Below are positions 1-8,124 of a DNA stretch of 64,000 bases, piece by piece. This DNA is from Eubacteriales bacterium (GTDB lineage Bacteria; Bacillota; Clostridia; Lachnospirales; Lachnospiraceae). The stretch lies in the NCBI GenBank assembly GCA_030536755.1, contig JAUNPJ010000008.1, positions 1 to 64,000 of the forward strand. The letters are read 5' to 3'. How positions within the stretch are numbered: position 1 is the first letter of the stretch; every line of letters begins with the position of its first letter. Made by a program: the position numbers and the translations under genes. The notes below the pieces were generated by a model. The model was not told the DNA's origin. It did not search any database and was given only the letters and a program-made list of their open reading frames with translations.

Positions 1-149
1 AACTGGCTTTGTGTCCATTTCTTTTCCTGAATCAATTTCCAAACCACACGAAACAGGCGGTTCTGTTTCTCCATATCCTGTTCCAAATATTCCATTGGAA
101 ACTGGCTGGTTCCTAACCTCGTCTCAATCGTAAAACATTTTTTCAGCAC
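1..149 (-). CDS. Partial N-terminus of a possible transposase-like protein
   Basis: An open frame on the minus strand starts with GTG at 149, preceded by a good ribosome binding site (AAGGTGGT on the minus strand, about 7 bases away), and runs off the left edge. The visible 49 residues are charged and begin VLKKCFTIETRLG, continuing with a helix-like segment. They remind me of the start of OrfB/TnpB-type transposase proteins of Clostridia, but this is an impression from a short fragment. No catalytic motif lies inside the window. It could equally be another helical DNA-associated protein. Confidence 0.4.
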   Translation of the reverse strand, partial: MLKKCFTIETRLGTSQFPMEYLEQDMEKQNRLFRVVWKLIQEKKWTQSQ

Positions 150-378
150 AAAAGTACACCACCTTTACAGACCAAATGATTCTTCATCTGGCATAGTTAA
201 CAGTTTTTATATATAACTCTGCTATTTTATTAATCAATTATACAATTTAAAAACAATTATAAACAAAATAATATTTTGCATTATTCTATATTAAGAGTAT
301 AACAAAAACAAGAATTCTTGTAAATATGAATTATAATATATTTTTTATATAATTATTTCTATTTGTCGAAACAGTTGA
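150..378. other. AT-rich intergenic stretch
   Basis: The stretch is very AT-rich, with runs of A and T and no open frame with a ribosome binding site. A single TTGTCGAA (363-370), identical to the Spo0A box consensus, lies near its right end. One such match is expected by chance at this scale and is not called as a site. Confidence 0.5.
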
Positions 379-519
379 TTAACCCTGTTGGATCCGGTGC
401 AGACAGCCTGGTTCTTTGCAGCTCCGATTCTGCTGATCCTTCTGCTCTGGGTATTTGTCGGGACGAAAAGATCTATCTTCCATCACGAGTACACGATAGT
501 TGATAAAATTATTCATTAA
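379..519 (+). pseudogene. C-terminal remnant of an MFS/GPH-type transporter
   Basis: A short frame without a start or ribosome binding site encodes a hydrophobic helix (WFFAAPILLILLLWVFVGTK) followed by a basic-polar tail and a stop at 517-519. This looks like the last membrane helix and cytoplasmic tail of a major facilitator or sugar:cation symporter. The frame is closed upstream by TGA at 376-378 and nothing homologous precedes it, so it is a decayed gene end rather than a gene. Confidence 0.45.
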
Positions 520-592
520 GAACAATTAGCTTTGACTAGCAATTGAGTGTTAGAGTATGATAAAGAAAACTTCCGATAAACGAGGTGATACA

Positions 593-673
593 ATGAAACA
601 ACACAGGTTTTGGGCATGGGCTATGGTATTTTGCATGGGAATGTTGTTCTATACCGGAAAAAAGCACAAATAA
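593..673 (+). CDS. Small single-pass membrane protein, 26 aa
   Basis: ATG at 593 is preceded by GAGGTG five bases upstream, a convincing initiation site. The product is one hydrophobic helix rich in Met, Trp and Phe with basic ends (MKQHRFWAWAM..., ending GKKHK). Small proteins of this composition occur in Lachnospiraceae genomes and are sometimes annotated DUF6219, but that assignment is uncertain. It lies 40 bases before the DUF6110 gene and may be co-transcribed with the metal cluster. Function unknown. Confidence 0.5.
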   Translation: MKQHRFWAWAMVFCMGMLFYTGKKHK

Positions 674-713
674 GCAAAATATGAGATTGAGTTGCAGAAA
701 TGGAGGAATTATG

Positions 714-1016
714 ATGGATATTTTTAAGTTGAAAAATCTTGGAATATTTGCAGGTGGTGTATTATTTGGAACAGCAGGTGTTAAGCTGCTGTCCAGTCGA
801 GATGCCAAAAAGGCATATACAAGCTGTACAGCTGCTGTTCTTCGCGTAAAAGATTGTGTTATGAAGACGGCAGAGACAATACAGGAAAATGCAGAGGATA
901 TCGTAGCAGAAGCAAAGCTGATGAATGAAGAACGTGCAGCGGAAGAAGAAGCAGCTTTTCAGGAAGAAATGGACGGCTTTTCAGATGAGGATGCTGCGGA
1001 ATCCGAGGAAATATAA
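714..1016 (+). CDS. DUF6110 family protein
   Basis: The product is about 100 residues. A short N-terminal hydrophobic segment contains a Gly-rich motif (FAGGVLFGTAG), followed by AKKAYTSCTAAVLRVKDCVM with two Cys and a Glu-rich C-terminal tail. This is the DUF6110 pattern, which in Clostridia typically precedes a heavy-metal P-type ATPase, as it does here. The start is at 714 or 711; GGAGG at 702-706 suits both, and the longer start at 681 has no ribosome binding site. The stop codon abuts the TTG start of the ATPase, so translation is probably coupled. A role as accessory factor of the transporter is inferred from context only. Confidence 0.75.
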   Translation: MDIFKLKNLGIFAGGVLFGTAGVKLLSSRDAKKAYTSCTAAVLRVKDCVMKTAETIQENAEDIVAEAKLMNEERAAEEEAAFQEEMDGFSDEDAAESEEI

Positions 1017-3122
1017 TTGAAATTTATTATTAAGCATGAGATTCCGGGAAGAATCCGTATTCATTTGATGCAGAAACGTATGTCATGTGAGGAAGCTGAT
1101 ATATTGTTATATTATCTGAATACGCTGGGATATGTCACGCAGGCAAAGGTTTATGAACGGACGGCCGATGCCTGCGTTTGCTTTAACGGAGGAAGGGAGC
1201 CTTTGATTCAGGCACTGCAAAGATTCCGATATAAGTCCGTGGATGTTCCGGATACAGTACTTGCTGATTCGGGAAGAAAACTAAATCATACATATCAGGA
1301 GAAACTAATGCGTAAGGCGGCGCTCCATTATGCGGGAAAGCTATTTCTTCCTTATCGTGTCAGGTCAGTCTGGACTATATTAAAATCGGTTCGATATTTG
1401 AGGGAAGGGCTAAAAAGCCTGGTGAAGAGAAAAATGGAAGTGGCTGTACTGGATGCGACAGCAATTGGAGTCTCCATGATACGAGGAGATATGGACACTG
1501 CAAGTTCTGTTATGTTTCTTCTGGGAATTGGAGAGATACTGGAAGAATGGACTCATAAGAAATCGGTTGGAGATCTGGCTCGCAGTATGTCTCTGAATGT
1601 TTCGAAGGTGTGGTTAAAAAGTGATGAGCAGGAAATTCTTGTGGATTCCCGGCAGATCAAAGAAGGAAATCATATTGTGATCCATATGGGAAATGTCATT
1701 CCGTTTGACGGAGTTGTTTTAGAAGGAGATGGAATGGTAAATCAGGCATCTCTTACCGGTGAACCTCTTCCGGTTCATAAAGAAAAAGGTGGTTATGTGT
1801 ATGCCGGCAGTGTTCTGGAAGAAGGGGAACTTGTCATTTTTGTGAAGAAAGTTTCAGGAACTTCCCGATATGAAAAGATTGTCACAATGATCGAAGAATC
1901 TGAAAAGCTGAAATCTTCTGTTGAAGGAAAAGCAGAAAAGCTGGCAGATAAGCTGGTTCCTGTGACACTTGCCGGAACAGCAATCACCTGGATTCTTACA
2001 GGAAACATAACAAAGGCATTATCGGTATTGATGGTAGATTTTTCCTGTGCACTGAAGCTCGCGATACCCATTACGGTATTATCTGCGATTCGCCAGGCCG
2101 GAACTTATGATATTACCGTAAAAGGTGGAAAATATCTGGAAGCCGTTGCGGATGCCAGGACGATTGTATTTGACAAGACCGGTACTCTGACAAAGGCAAA
2201 ACCTACGGTGAAGATGGTAGTTCCGTTCTGCGATAAGGAAGAAAAGGAATTGCTTCGGTTGGCAGCTTGTCTCGAAGAACATTTTCCGCATTCTATGGCA
2301 AAAGCTGTTGTACATGCGGCGAAACAAGCAGGACTTGACCATGAAGAAATGCATTCAAAGGTGGAATATATTGTTGCCCACGGAATTTCTTCTTATGTGG
2401 GAGAAAAACGGGTCATTATCGGAAGCGCACATTTTGTTTTTGACGATGAAAAATGTCAGATTCGTGATGGATATCAGACACAGTTTGAAAATCTGCCGGA
2501 AGAATATTCGCAGTTATATCTGGCTGTAGATGGTATTTTGGAGGCCGTTATCTGTATTGAAGATCCACTGCGTGAGGAAAGTGCAAAGGTCATACAGGTA
2601 TTGAAAGATGCTGGATTTGCGAAGATTGTTATGATGACCGGAGACAGTGAACGTACTGCGGCTGCTGTGGCTGCAAAAGTCGGTGTGGATGAATATTATT
2701 CAGAAGTATTACCGGAGGATAAAGCAAAATTTATTAAGCAGGAACAAGCAATTGGCAGCAAAGTTTTGATGGTAGGTGACGGAATTAATGATTCACCGGC
2801 ACTATCAGCAGCGGATGTGGGAATTGCAATCAGTGATGGTGCGGAACTTGCCAGAGAAATTGCGGATATTACGATTGCCGCAGATAATCTATACCAGATT
2901 GTCAGACTAAAATATTTAAGTAATGCATTAATGAAACGGATTCAGAGAAACTATCGAAAGATTGTAGGAATTAATACAGTCTTGATTCTCCTGGGAGTTG
3001 GAAGCGTGATACAGCCTACTACATCGGCGATGTTTCACAATGTTTCAACACTGGCGATCAGTCTGCAGAGTATGCGGGATTTATCGGAGACTATTACAGA
3101 AAAAGAGGAAAAGACGGTTTAA
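1017..3122 (+). CDS. Heavy-metal P1B-type ATPase with N-terminal HMA_2-like domain
   Basis: This is a 701-residue integral-membrane ATP-driven metal pump. Residues 1-80 form an HMA_2-like domain (FIIKHEIPGRIRIHL) lacking a CxxC. The actuator TGE is in SLTGEPLPV near residue 249, the phosphorylation motif is DKTGTLT at Asp386, and the hinge GDGINDSPAL begins near residue 587. The membrane motif that is normally CPC/CPx in P1B ATPases reads F-S-C-A-L-K (342-347), with one Cys and no Pro, so the metal cannot be predicted from canonical rules. Start is TTG, directly abutting the DUF6110 stop; no better ATG exists upstream of the conserved domain. The neighbours are metal-binding proteins, which suits efflux or metallation of Fe, Mn, Cu or Zn. 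Confidence 0.9.
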   Translation: MKFIIKHEIPGRIRIHLMQKRMSCEEADILLYYLNTLGYVTQAKVYERTADACVCFNGGREPLIQALQRFRYKSVDVPDTVLADSGRKLNHTYQEKLMRKAALHYAGKLFLPYRVRSVWTILKSVRYLREGLKSLVKRKMEVAVLDATAIGVSMIRGDMDTASSVMFLLGIGEILEEWTHKKSVGDLARSMSLNVSKVWLKSDEQEILVDSRQIKEGNHIVIHMGNVIPFDGVVLEGDGMVNQASLTGEPLPVHKEKGGYVYAGSVLEEGELVIFVKKVSGTSRYEKIVTMIEESEKLKSSVEGKAEKLADKLVPVTLAGTAITWILTGNITKALSVLMVDFSCALKLAIPITVLSAIRQAGTYDITVKGGKYLEAVADARTIVFDKTGTLTKAKPTVKMVVPFCDKEEKELLRLAACLEEHFPHSMAKAVVHAAKQAGLDHEEMHSKVEYIVAHGISSYVGEKRVIIGSAHFVFDDEKCQIRDGYQTQFENLPEEYSQLYLAVDGILEAVICIEDPLREESAKVIQVLKDAGFAKIVMMTGDSERTAAAVAAKVGVDEYYSEVLPEDKAKFIKQEQAIGSKVLMVGDGINDSPALSAADVGIAISDGAELAREIADITIAADNLYQIVRLKYLSNALMKRIQRNYRKIVGINTVLILLGVGSVIQPTTSAMFHNVSTLAISLQSMRDLSETITEKEEKTV

Positions 3123-3147
3123 TCTGCCGTCTTCTTCTCTTTTTTAT
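3105..3147 (+). terminator. Rho-independent terminator after the P-type ATPase
   Basis: A nearly perfect inverted repeat spans the ATPase stop codon: an arm ending AAAGACGG, a short loop with the stop, then CCGTCTTCTTCTC followed by a run of T. The coding end contributes the left arm. Confidence 0.75.
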
Positions 3148-3233
3148 CAGATGTATCTATGGCAGTCAGCTTTCTGTTTAGCGGGCGCATACGGAATCTG
3201 GATATGGTGGAGATTTTGAAAGGAGCGAATAAA

Positions 3234-3587
3234 ATGACGGATTATGTTGTTGTAGGGATATTGATTATATTGATTGTGATAGGCATACGTTCCAGTGTTA
3301 AGCACTTCAAAGGTGAGGGCAGTTGTTGTGGTGGCGGATCCTCTGTTAAAGTGAAAAGAAAGAAACTGAAACAGGTTGTAAAACAAAGAACAGTTGTGAT
3401 TGAGGGGATGACCTGTGAACACTGCAAGGCACGTGTAGAAAGCAGATTAAATGAGTTAGATGGCGTATCAGCCAAGGTAAATCTGAAAAGGAAAATTGCG
3501 GCGGTGTCCATGGAAAAGGATGTAGAGGATGAGGTGATTAAGAGGGCTATAGAAAATGCCGGTTATGAGGTCGTAGAAGTACGATAG
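3234..3587 (+). CDS. Cys-rich membrane protein (FeoB-associated type) fused to an HMA domain
   Basis: The product is 117 residues. Residues 1-22 form a membrane helix (MTDYVVVGILIILIVIGIRS), followed by a Cys/Gly patch (SCCGGGS) like the small FeoB-associated Cys-rich membrane proteins. From about residue 45 comes a classic heavy-metal-associated domain with the metal site GMTCEHC. The start at 3234 is chosen because AAAGGAG lies upstream, whereas the longer frame from 3159 has no ribosome binding site. It lies between an ATPase and a TauE/SafE protein that also carries an HMA domain, so it is probably a membrane-tethered metal chaperone. The metal is unknown; copper or iron are the main candidates. 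Confidence 0.75.
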   Translation: MTDYVVVGILIILIVIGIRSSVKHFKGEGSCCGGGSSVKVKRKKLKQVVKQRTVVIEGMTCEHCKARVESRLNELDGVSAKVNLKRKIAAVSMEKDVEDEVIKRAIENAGYEVVEVR

Positions 3588-3598
3588 TCTTTCTGGTA

Positions 3599-3656
3599 AA
3601 GGCCTGTCGGAAAAGTCTGTTCAGATTAGATGAAAAAATCTATTCTGGACAGGCTT
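3599..3656 (+). terminator. Nested hairpin terminator
   Basis: GCCTGTC (around 3603) pairs with GACAGGC before TTTTTT at about 3655. An inner hairpin (CAGATTAGAT / AATCTATTCTG) sits inside it. It separates the HMA protein from the TauE/SafE gene. Confidence 0.7.
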
Positions 3657-3717
3657 TTTTCTTCATAAAAATCACAAATCTTTTTGATAACATGAATAAC
3701 CGAAGGAGGCATGTGTA

Positions 3718-5076
3718 ATGAGCGTTAATAGAAAACGACTGCGTATCGGTGGGATGTCATGTATAAATTGTCAGAATAAAATAGAACATAAGCTTAAGAA
3801 TACTGCGGGTATTCAGGAAGTTACCGTAAGCTACAATACGGGGTTTGCTGACATTGCGTATGATTCTGATAGGATTACGCTAAAAGATATCCGGACAATG
3901 ATTGAAAAAATGGATTATGAGGTATTACCGGAAACAGGAAAAGAGAGTTCCGATATGGGGAGGATAATATCCTTGCTGGTTATTATCGTTTCGCTGTATG
4001 TATTGCTTCAGCAGTTTGGAATTCTGAATTTGCTGGTACCAAGTGGGTTGGCTGACACAAAAATGGGATACGGGATGTTGTTTATCGTTGGACTTACTAC
4101 GTCCGTACACTGTATTGCCATGTGTGGCGGAATTAATCTTTCACAGTGTATCCCTCATGGCGAAAATGGTAATGAGAACGACAATAGGTTCGCTACTTTC
4201 CGACCGGCCATTTTGTATAACCTTGGTCGTGTGATTTCCTACACTGCAATCGGATTCCTCCTGGGGCTGGTGGGAATGTTGATTGGCGGAGGCTCCGGGA
4301 CAGGAGTTCCAATATTATTTCAAGGTGTTTTAAAAATGGTTGCCGGAATTTTTATGGTTATTATGGGTATCAATATGCTGGGAATCTTTCCCTGGCTGCG
4401 ACGCTTCAACCTGCGGATGCCAAAATTTCTTGCCGTAAAGATTGGTACGAAAAAGGTAAACTGCAGACAGCCTTTGATGGTTGGCCTTTTAAATGGATTA
4501 ATGCCCTGTGGACCGCTTCAATCCATGCAGATCGTGGCATTCGCTTCCGGAAATCCCTTTGCAGGTGCGCTTGCCATGTTCCTGTTCAGCTTGGGAACGG
4601 TGCCGCTTTTGCTGGGATTTGGCTCTCTGGTATCTGTTTTGGGTAAAAAGTTTTCTCAAAAAGTAATGAGTGTTGGAGCAGTCCTAGTAGTAGTTCTCGG
4701 ACTTGCAATGCTGTCTCAAGGTGCTAGTTTATCGGGACTTCTTCTTCCGGATCGGCTTTTCGTCAGCTTGAATGAAACCACAGAAGCCGGAGAAATAGAA
4801 ATTGTAGATGGGGTTCAGGTAATCAATAGTACTTTAGCCTCCGGCAGATATCCTGATATTACGGTACAGGCAGGTATTCCGGTAAAATGGGTCATTGACG
4901 CACCGTCGGGTTCCATCAACGGATGTAACTATAAAATGTTACTGAAAGAATATGGTATTGAGCATGAGTTTACAGAAGGAGAAAATATCATTGAATTTAC
5001 TCCGGTGCAGTCCGGGACAGTCCAATATATCTGTTGGATGGGTATGATACGCGGCAATATTTTTGTGACAGATTAG
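3718..5076 (+). CDS. HMA-TauE/SafE-cupredoxin fusion membrane protein
   Basis: A 452-residue protein with three parts. Residues about 6-65 are an HMA domain with GMSCINC. From about 78 to 345 there are multiple hydrophobic helices of the TauE/SafE (DsbD-like, UreH-like) family, with motifs such as TTSVHCIAMCGG and GLLNGLMPCGPLQ, each containing a membrane Cys. Residues from about 360 to 452 form a beta-rich cupredoxin-like domain ending TVQYICWMGMIRGNIF. Such fusions are annotated as sulfite exporter TauE/SafE family proteins; the combination of HMA, membrane Cys pair and cupredoxin suggests metal or thiol relay across the membrane, not sulfite export. The start is supported by GAAGGAGG upstream. 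Confidence 0.8.
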   Translation: MSVNRKRLRIGGMSCINCQNKIEHKLKNTAGIQEVTVSYNTGFADIAYDSDRITLKDIRTMIEKMDYEVLPETGKESSDMGRIISLLVIIVSLYVLLQQFGILNLLVPSGLADTKMGYGMLFIVGLTTSVHCIAMCGGINLSQCIPHGENGNENDNRFATFRPAILYNLGRVISYTAIGFLLGLVGMLIGGGSGTGVPILFQGVLKMVAGIFMVIMGINMLGIFPWLRRFNLRMPKFLAVKIGTKKVNCRQPLMVGLLNGLMPCGPLQSMQIVAFASGNPFAGALAMFLFSLGTVPLLLGFGSLVSVLGKKFSQKVMSVGAVLVVVLGLAMLSQGASLSGLLLPDRLFVSLNETTEAGEIEIVDGVQVINSTLASGRYPDITVQAGIPVKWVIDAPSGSINGCNYKMLLKEYGIEHEFTEGENIIEFTPVQSGTVQYICWMGMIRGNIFVTD

Positions 5077-5097
5077 AATGGAATAGAGGTTATAAAA

Positions 5098-5244
5098 ATG
5101 AAAGAATTATTATTGTATCATTGGCATTGTATTCTTCCGGTTGTTGGCATTATTGCCGCAATGATTTTTATGAGAGACAAGGATACAAATGGAAGACAGA
5201 AAGATAAAAAGAATAATAAAGAAATACATGAGGAAGGAAAATAA
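5098..5244 (+). CDS. Small membrane protein, 48 aa
   Basis: ATG at 5098 follows AGAGG nine to ten bases upstream and lies 21 bases after the TauE/SafE stop. The product has one hydrophobic helix (HCILPVVGIIAAMIFMR) and a highly charged Lys/Asn-rich tail. Its stop is five bases before the next start, so it is probably part of the same operon. No family is recognised. Confidence 0.6.
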   Translation: MKELLLYHWHCILPVVGIIAAMIFMRDKDTNGRQKDKKNNKEIHEEGK

Positions 5245-5248
5245 AAAT

Positions 5249-5830
5249 ATGGGAAGCAGAAAAAACACAGGCAGGAAGTCAAACAACAACATATTATTAG
5301 TTGTTGCTGCAGTGGTTCTTTGCATTGCAGTTACCATTATCTATTTTATTCAGCAAAATAATGATACTACTACAGTTTCAAATAATGTTTTAAATACTGC
5401 AACAGAAGATGCTGCGACAGAAAAAAAGGATGACAACGATGTGCAGGTCATTGCAGAAGGTAAAAGTCTGGTTATCCCAGTCAGCGATATTTCGTCTACT
5501 GCCAGCTTTTATCCGGTGGAAGTGGACGGAACACGGATGGAAGTGCTTGCGGTCGCCGATTCAGAGGACAATATCCGTACAGCTTTCAATACATGCCAAA
5601 TATGTTACGGTTCCGGGCGCGGATATTATGAACAGGAAGGGAATGTATTGATCTGCCAGAACTGCGGTAATCGTTTCACAGTCGATCAGGTCGAGATTCA
5701 GTCCGGAGGTTGTAATCCGTGGCCGATTTTTCCGGAAAATAAGGCGATAACTGATGATACGATTGAGATTTCCTATGATTTTTTGAAGGAATCGAAAGAA
5801 ATTTTTTCAAATTGGAGAACACAATATTAA
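5249..5830 (+). CDS. DUF2318 domain membrane protein
   Basis: The product is 193 residues. It has a basic N-terminus, a single membrane helix around residues 14-35, a Thr/Asn/Asp linker and an extracytoplasmic DUF2318-type domain with two Cys pairs (CQICYGSGRGYY and ICQNCGNRF) followed by GGCNPWPI. In the family these residues are thought to bind metal or an Fe-S/haem-like cofactor, and DUF2318 proteins often sit beside iron permease (Ftr/EfeU-like) systems. The start at 5249 is preferred because GAGGAAGGA lies upstream; the longer frame from 5189 overlaps the preceding small gene. Context suggests a metal-acquisition or metal-redox role. Confidence 0.8.
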   Translation: MGSRKNTGRKSNNNILLVVAAVVLCIAVTIIYFIQQNNDTTTVSNNVLNTATEDAATEKKDDNDVQVIAEGKSLVIPVSDISSTASFYPVEVDGTRMEVLAVADSEDNIRTAFNTCQICYGSGRGYYEQEGNVLICQNCGNRFTVDQVEIQSGGCNPWPIFPENKAITDDTIEISYDFLKESKEIFSNWRTQY

Positions 5831-5863
5831 CAGCTTACAAAGGAACAGGAAGGAAAAGATGAT

Positions 5864-6568
5864 ATGACGGGTTTGAAGAATATACTGGTAGTGGATGATG
5901 AAAAAATGATTCGGGAGGCGGTATCGTCTTACCTGGAAAAACAGGGGTATCGTGTTTTCCAGGCAGAAACAGGACAGGAAGCTTTGCATATTTTGGAAAA
6001 ACAGAATGTTTCGTTTGTGATTTTGGATTTAATGCTCCCGGATCTGCCGGGTGAGGAAGTTTGTGCCATGATTCGTAAACAGTCCCGCGTGCCGATGATT
6101 ATGCTGACGGCAAAAACAATGGAGAGTGATATGATAAGCGGCCTTAATCTTGGTGCAGATGATTACATCACAAAGCCATTCAGCCTGAAAAATCTGTATG
6201 CCCGGATGCAGGCTGTTCTTCGAAGATCTTCCGATGATTTAAAACCTCTTGCTGAAAAAATGTCATGGAATCATGGAGACCTTGTCATTGATTACAATCG
6301 CAAAGAGGTGTTAAAAAAAGGAGAGACCGTATCCGTAACGCCCATTGAATGGAAAATCTTATCTGCATTTACAAAATACCCGCAAAAGGTGTTTACAAGG
6401 GATGACTTAATAGAGGTGGCCTTTGATTTGGATTATGCCGGGTATGACAGGGTGATAGATACCCATGTAAAAAATCTGCGTAAGAAGATGGAAGATGATC
6501 CGAAAAAACCGGTTTATATTTGTACCGTTCATGGTATGGGGTACAAATTCGGGGGTGATGTGCAATGA
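5864..6568 (+). CDS. OmpR/PhoB-family response regulator
   Basis: A 234-residue regulator with an N-terminal receiver (acidic DDE at 11-13, phosphoacceptor Asp55 in VILDLMLPD, Lys in YITKPF) and a C-terminal winged helix (VTPIEWKIL...IDTHVKNLRKK...VHGMGYKF). The start ATG follows AGGAAGG. Its stop overlaps the kinase start by four bases, so the two are translationally coupled. It lies 33 bases after the DUF2318 gene, so it probably controls the metal cluster. Confidence 0.92.
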   Translation: MTGLKNILVVDDEKMIREAVSSYLEKQGYRVFQAETGQEALHILEKQNVSFVILDLMLPDLPGEEVCAMIRKQSRVPMIMLTAKTMESDMISGLNLGADDYITKPFSLKNLYARMQAVLRRSSDDLKPLAEKMSWNHGDLVIDYNRKEVLKKGETVSVTPIEWKILSAFTKYPQKVFTRDDLIEVAFDLDYAGYDRVIDTHVKNLRKKMEDDPKKPVYICTVHGMGYKFGGDVQ

Positions 6569-7998
6569 AGCGAAAACTCAGCACCCAGCTATCCGTGGGA
6601 TTTGTGCTTATTGTCCTGATTACCGTTTCGGTAATCAGTTTAACAGCGAATGTATTGATTCATCAGCAATTTGAAAAATATGTGGCAAAGCAGCAAAAAG
6701 CATTCTCAGAAGAATTGGCAGAAGCTCTGGCGCCTCAATACAATAGCAGCACCGGAGAATGGAATTTGGATTATATCCATGGATTTGGTATGTATGCGTT
6801 AAATGATGGCTACATGATTAAGTTGTATGATAAGAAGGGAAATGTTGTATGGGATGCAGAGAACCATGATATGACATTGTGTCATCAGGTTATGCAGGAA
6901 ATCAGTACACGTATGGAAGAAAAACATCCGGAGCTGAATGGCGAATTTTTGATTTACCGTTACAATTTGAATCAAAACAACAATATGGCAGGATATATAG
7001 AAGTGAGTTATTACAGCCCCTGTTATTTGAATGAAAATGATTTTCGATTCCTTGATTCACTCAATCGGATTCTTTTTATTGTGGGAATTTCGTCTATTGC
7101 AGGTGCAGCGATTGCGGGCGTAATTTTGGCAAGACGTTTCACGGTACCGATTGCAAAGGCAACAGAAATCACCAGGGAAATTTCAGAAGGGAATTATGCG
7201 ATCAGGTTTGAAGCAGATGTGCGGACACAGGAACTGACGGAACTTAGTCATGCCGTCAATCATATGGCAGGGTGTCTGGAAACGCAGGAAGCTATTCGCA
7301 GACGGCTGACTTCTGATGTGGCGCATGAGCTTCGGACGCCAATTGCCAATGTATCTTCCCATTTGGAAGCAATTATAGAGGGGGTATGGGAACCTACAAC
7401 GGAACGGCTGCAAAGCTGTTATGAGGAGCTTGGTAGAATATCCGGTATGATTAGTGATTTAGAGAAACTGCGCCAGATCGAAGATGAAAATATGATTTTG
7501 GAGAAAGAACCTGTGGATCTTCTGGAACTGTCGCAGGCAGTGCAGTGTGCATTTGAGCAGGAATTAGGTAAAAAACAGCTCACGTGCAAAGTGAGCGGAG
7601 AAGCTGCAGTCGTATTTGGAGATCAAAAACGTCTGCATCAGGTGATTTTCAATTTGGTATCCAATGCGATAAAATATTCGACAGAAGGTGGATGTATCAA
7701 TATCACTGTCAGGAATGAGACAGACACAGCTGCGTTGATCATAGAAGATCAGGGGATTGGTATTTCAGAAAAGGATTTGCCTCTGATTTTTGAACGTTTT
7801 TACAGAACAGACCGTTCCCGAAACCGGAAAACGGGTGGAGCAGGTATCGGTCTTACGATTGTGAAAGCAATTATTCAGGCACATGATGGGAAAATAAAAG
7901 TCGAAAGCAAAGAAGGTTATGGCAGTAAATTTACCATTATGCTGCCTAAGACACATACAAAGGCCGTTTTTAAGAACGAATTATTGGTCATATCTTGA
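6565..7998 (+). CDS. HAMP-domain sensor histidine kinase
   Basis: A 477-residue membrane kinase. It has a helix at about 9-30, an extracellular sensor of about 135 residues, a second helix near 168-190, a HAMP domain, HisKA with the phosphorylated His254 in VAHELRTPIANVSSH, and HATPase boxes (NLVSNAIKYS, DQGIGI, GGAGIGLTI). It partners the overlapping OmpR-type regulator. The sensor domain has no Cys- or His-rich metal site that I can see, so the signal is not evident. Confidence 0.92.
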   Translation: MKRKLSTQLSVGFVLIVLITVSVISLTANVLIHQQFEKYVAKQQKAFSEELAEALAPQYNSSTGEWNLDYIHGFGMYALNDGYMIKLYDKKGNVVWDAENHDMTLCHQVMQEISTRMEEKHPELNGEFLIYRYNLNQNNNMAGYIEVSYYSPCYLNENDFRFLDSLNRILFIVGISSIAGAAIAGVILARRFTVPIAKATEITREISEGNYAIRFEADVRTQELTELSHAVNHMAGCLETQEAIRRRLTSDVAHELRTPIANVSSHLEAIIEGVWEPTTERLQSCYEELGRISGMISDLEKLRQIEDENMILEKEPVDLLELSQAVQCAFEQELGKKQLTCKVSGEAAVVFGDQKRLHQVIFNLVSNAIKYSTEGGCINITVRNETDTAALIIEDQGIGISEKDLPLIFERFYRTDRSRNRKTGGAGIGLTIVKAIIQAHDGKIKVESKEGYGSKFTIMLPKTHTKAVFKNELLVIS

Positions 7999-8124
7999 TT
8001 TTCCATAGGGGGAGATGATATAATGTAAATTGGATTATTGCAAATAGTTTTGAGTTTGGTGACAGCATATAGTTTTCCTTGCAATTCCGAGAAATATGAT
8101 AAGAAAAAACAAGGAGCGAACAGT

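Noticed and set aside
363..370. Single TTGTCGAA at the left edge, and single TGACGAA at 30870 and 35713, as Spo0A boxes
   Set aside because: A 7-base motif with one free position is expected many times in 64 kb by chance; only the clustered copies near 28.4-29.0 kb are reported.
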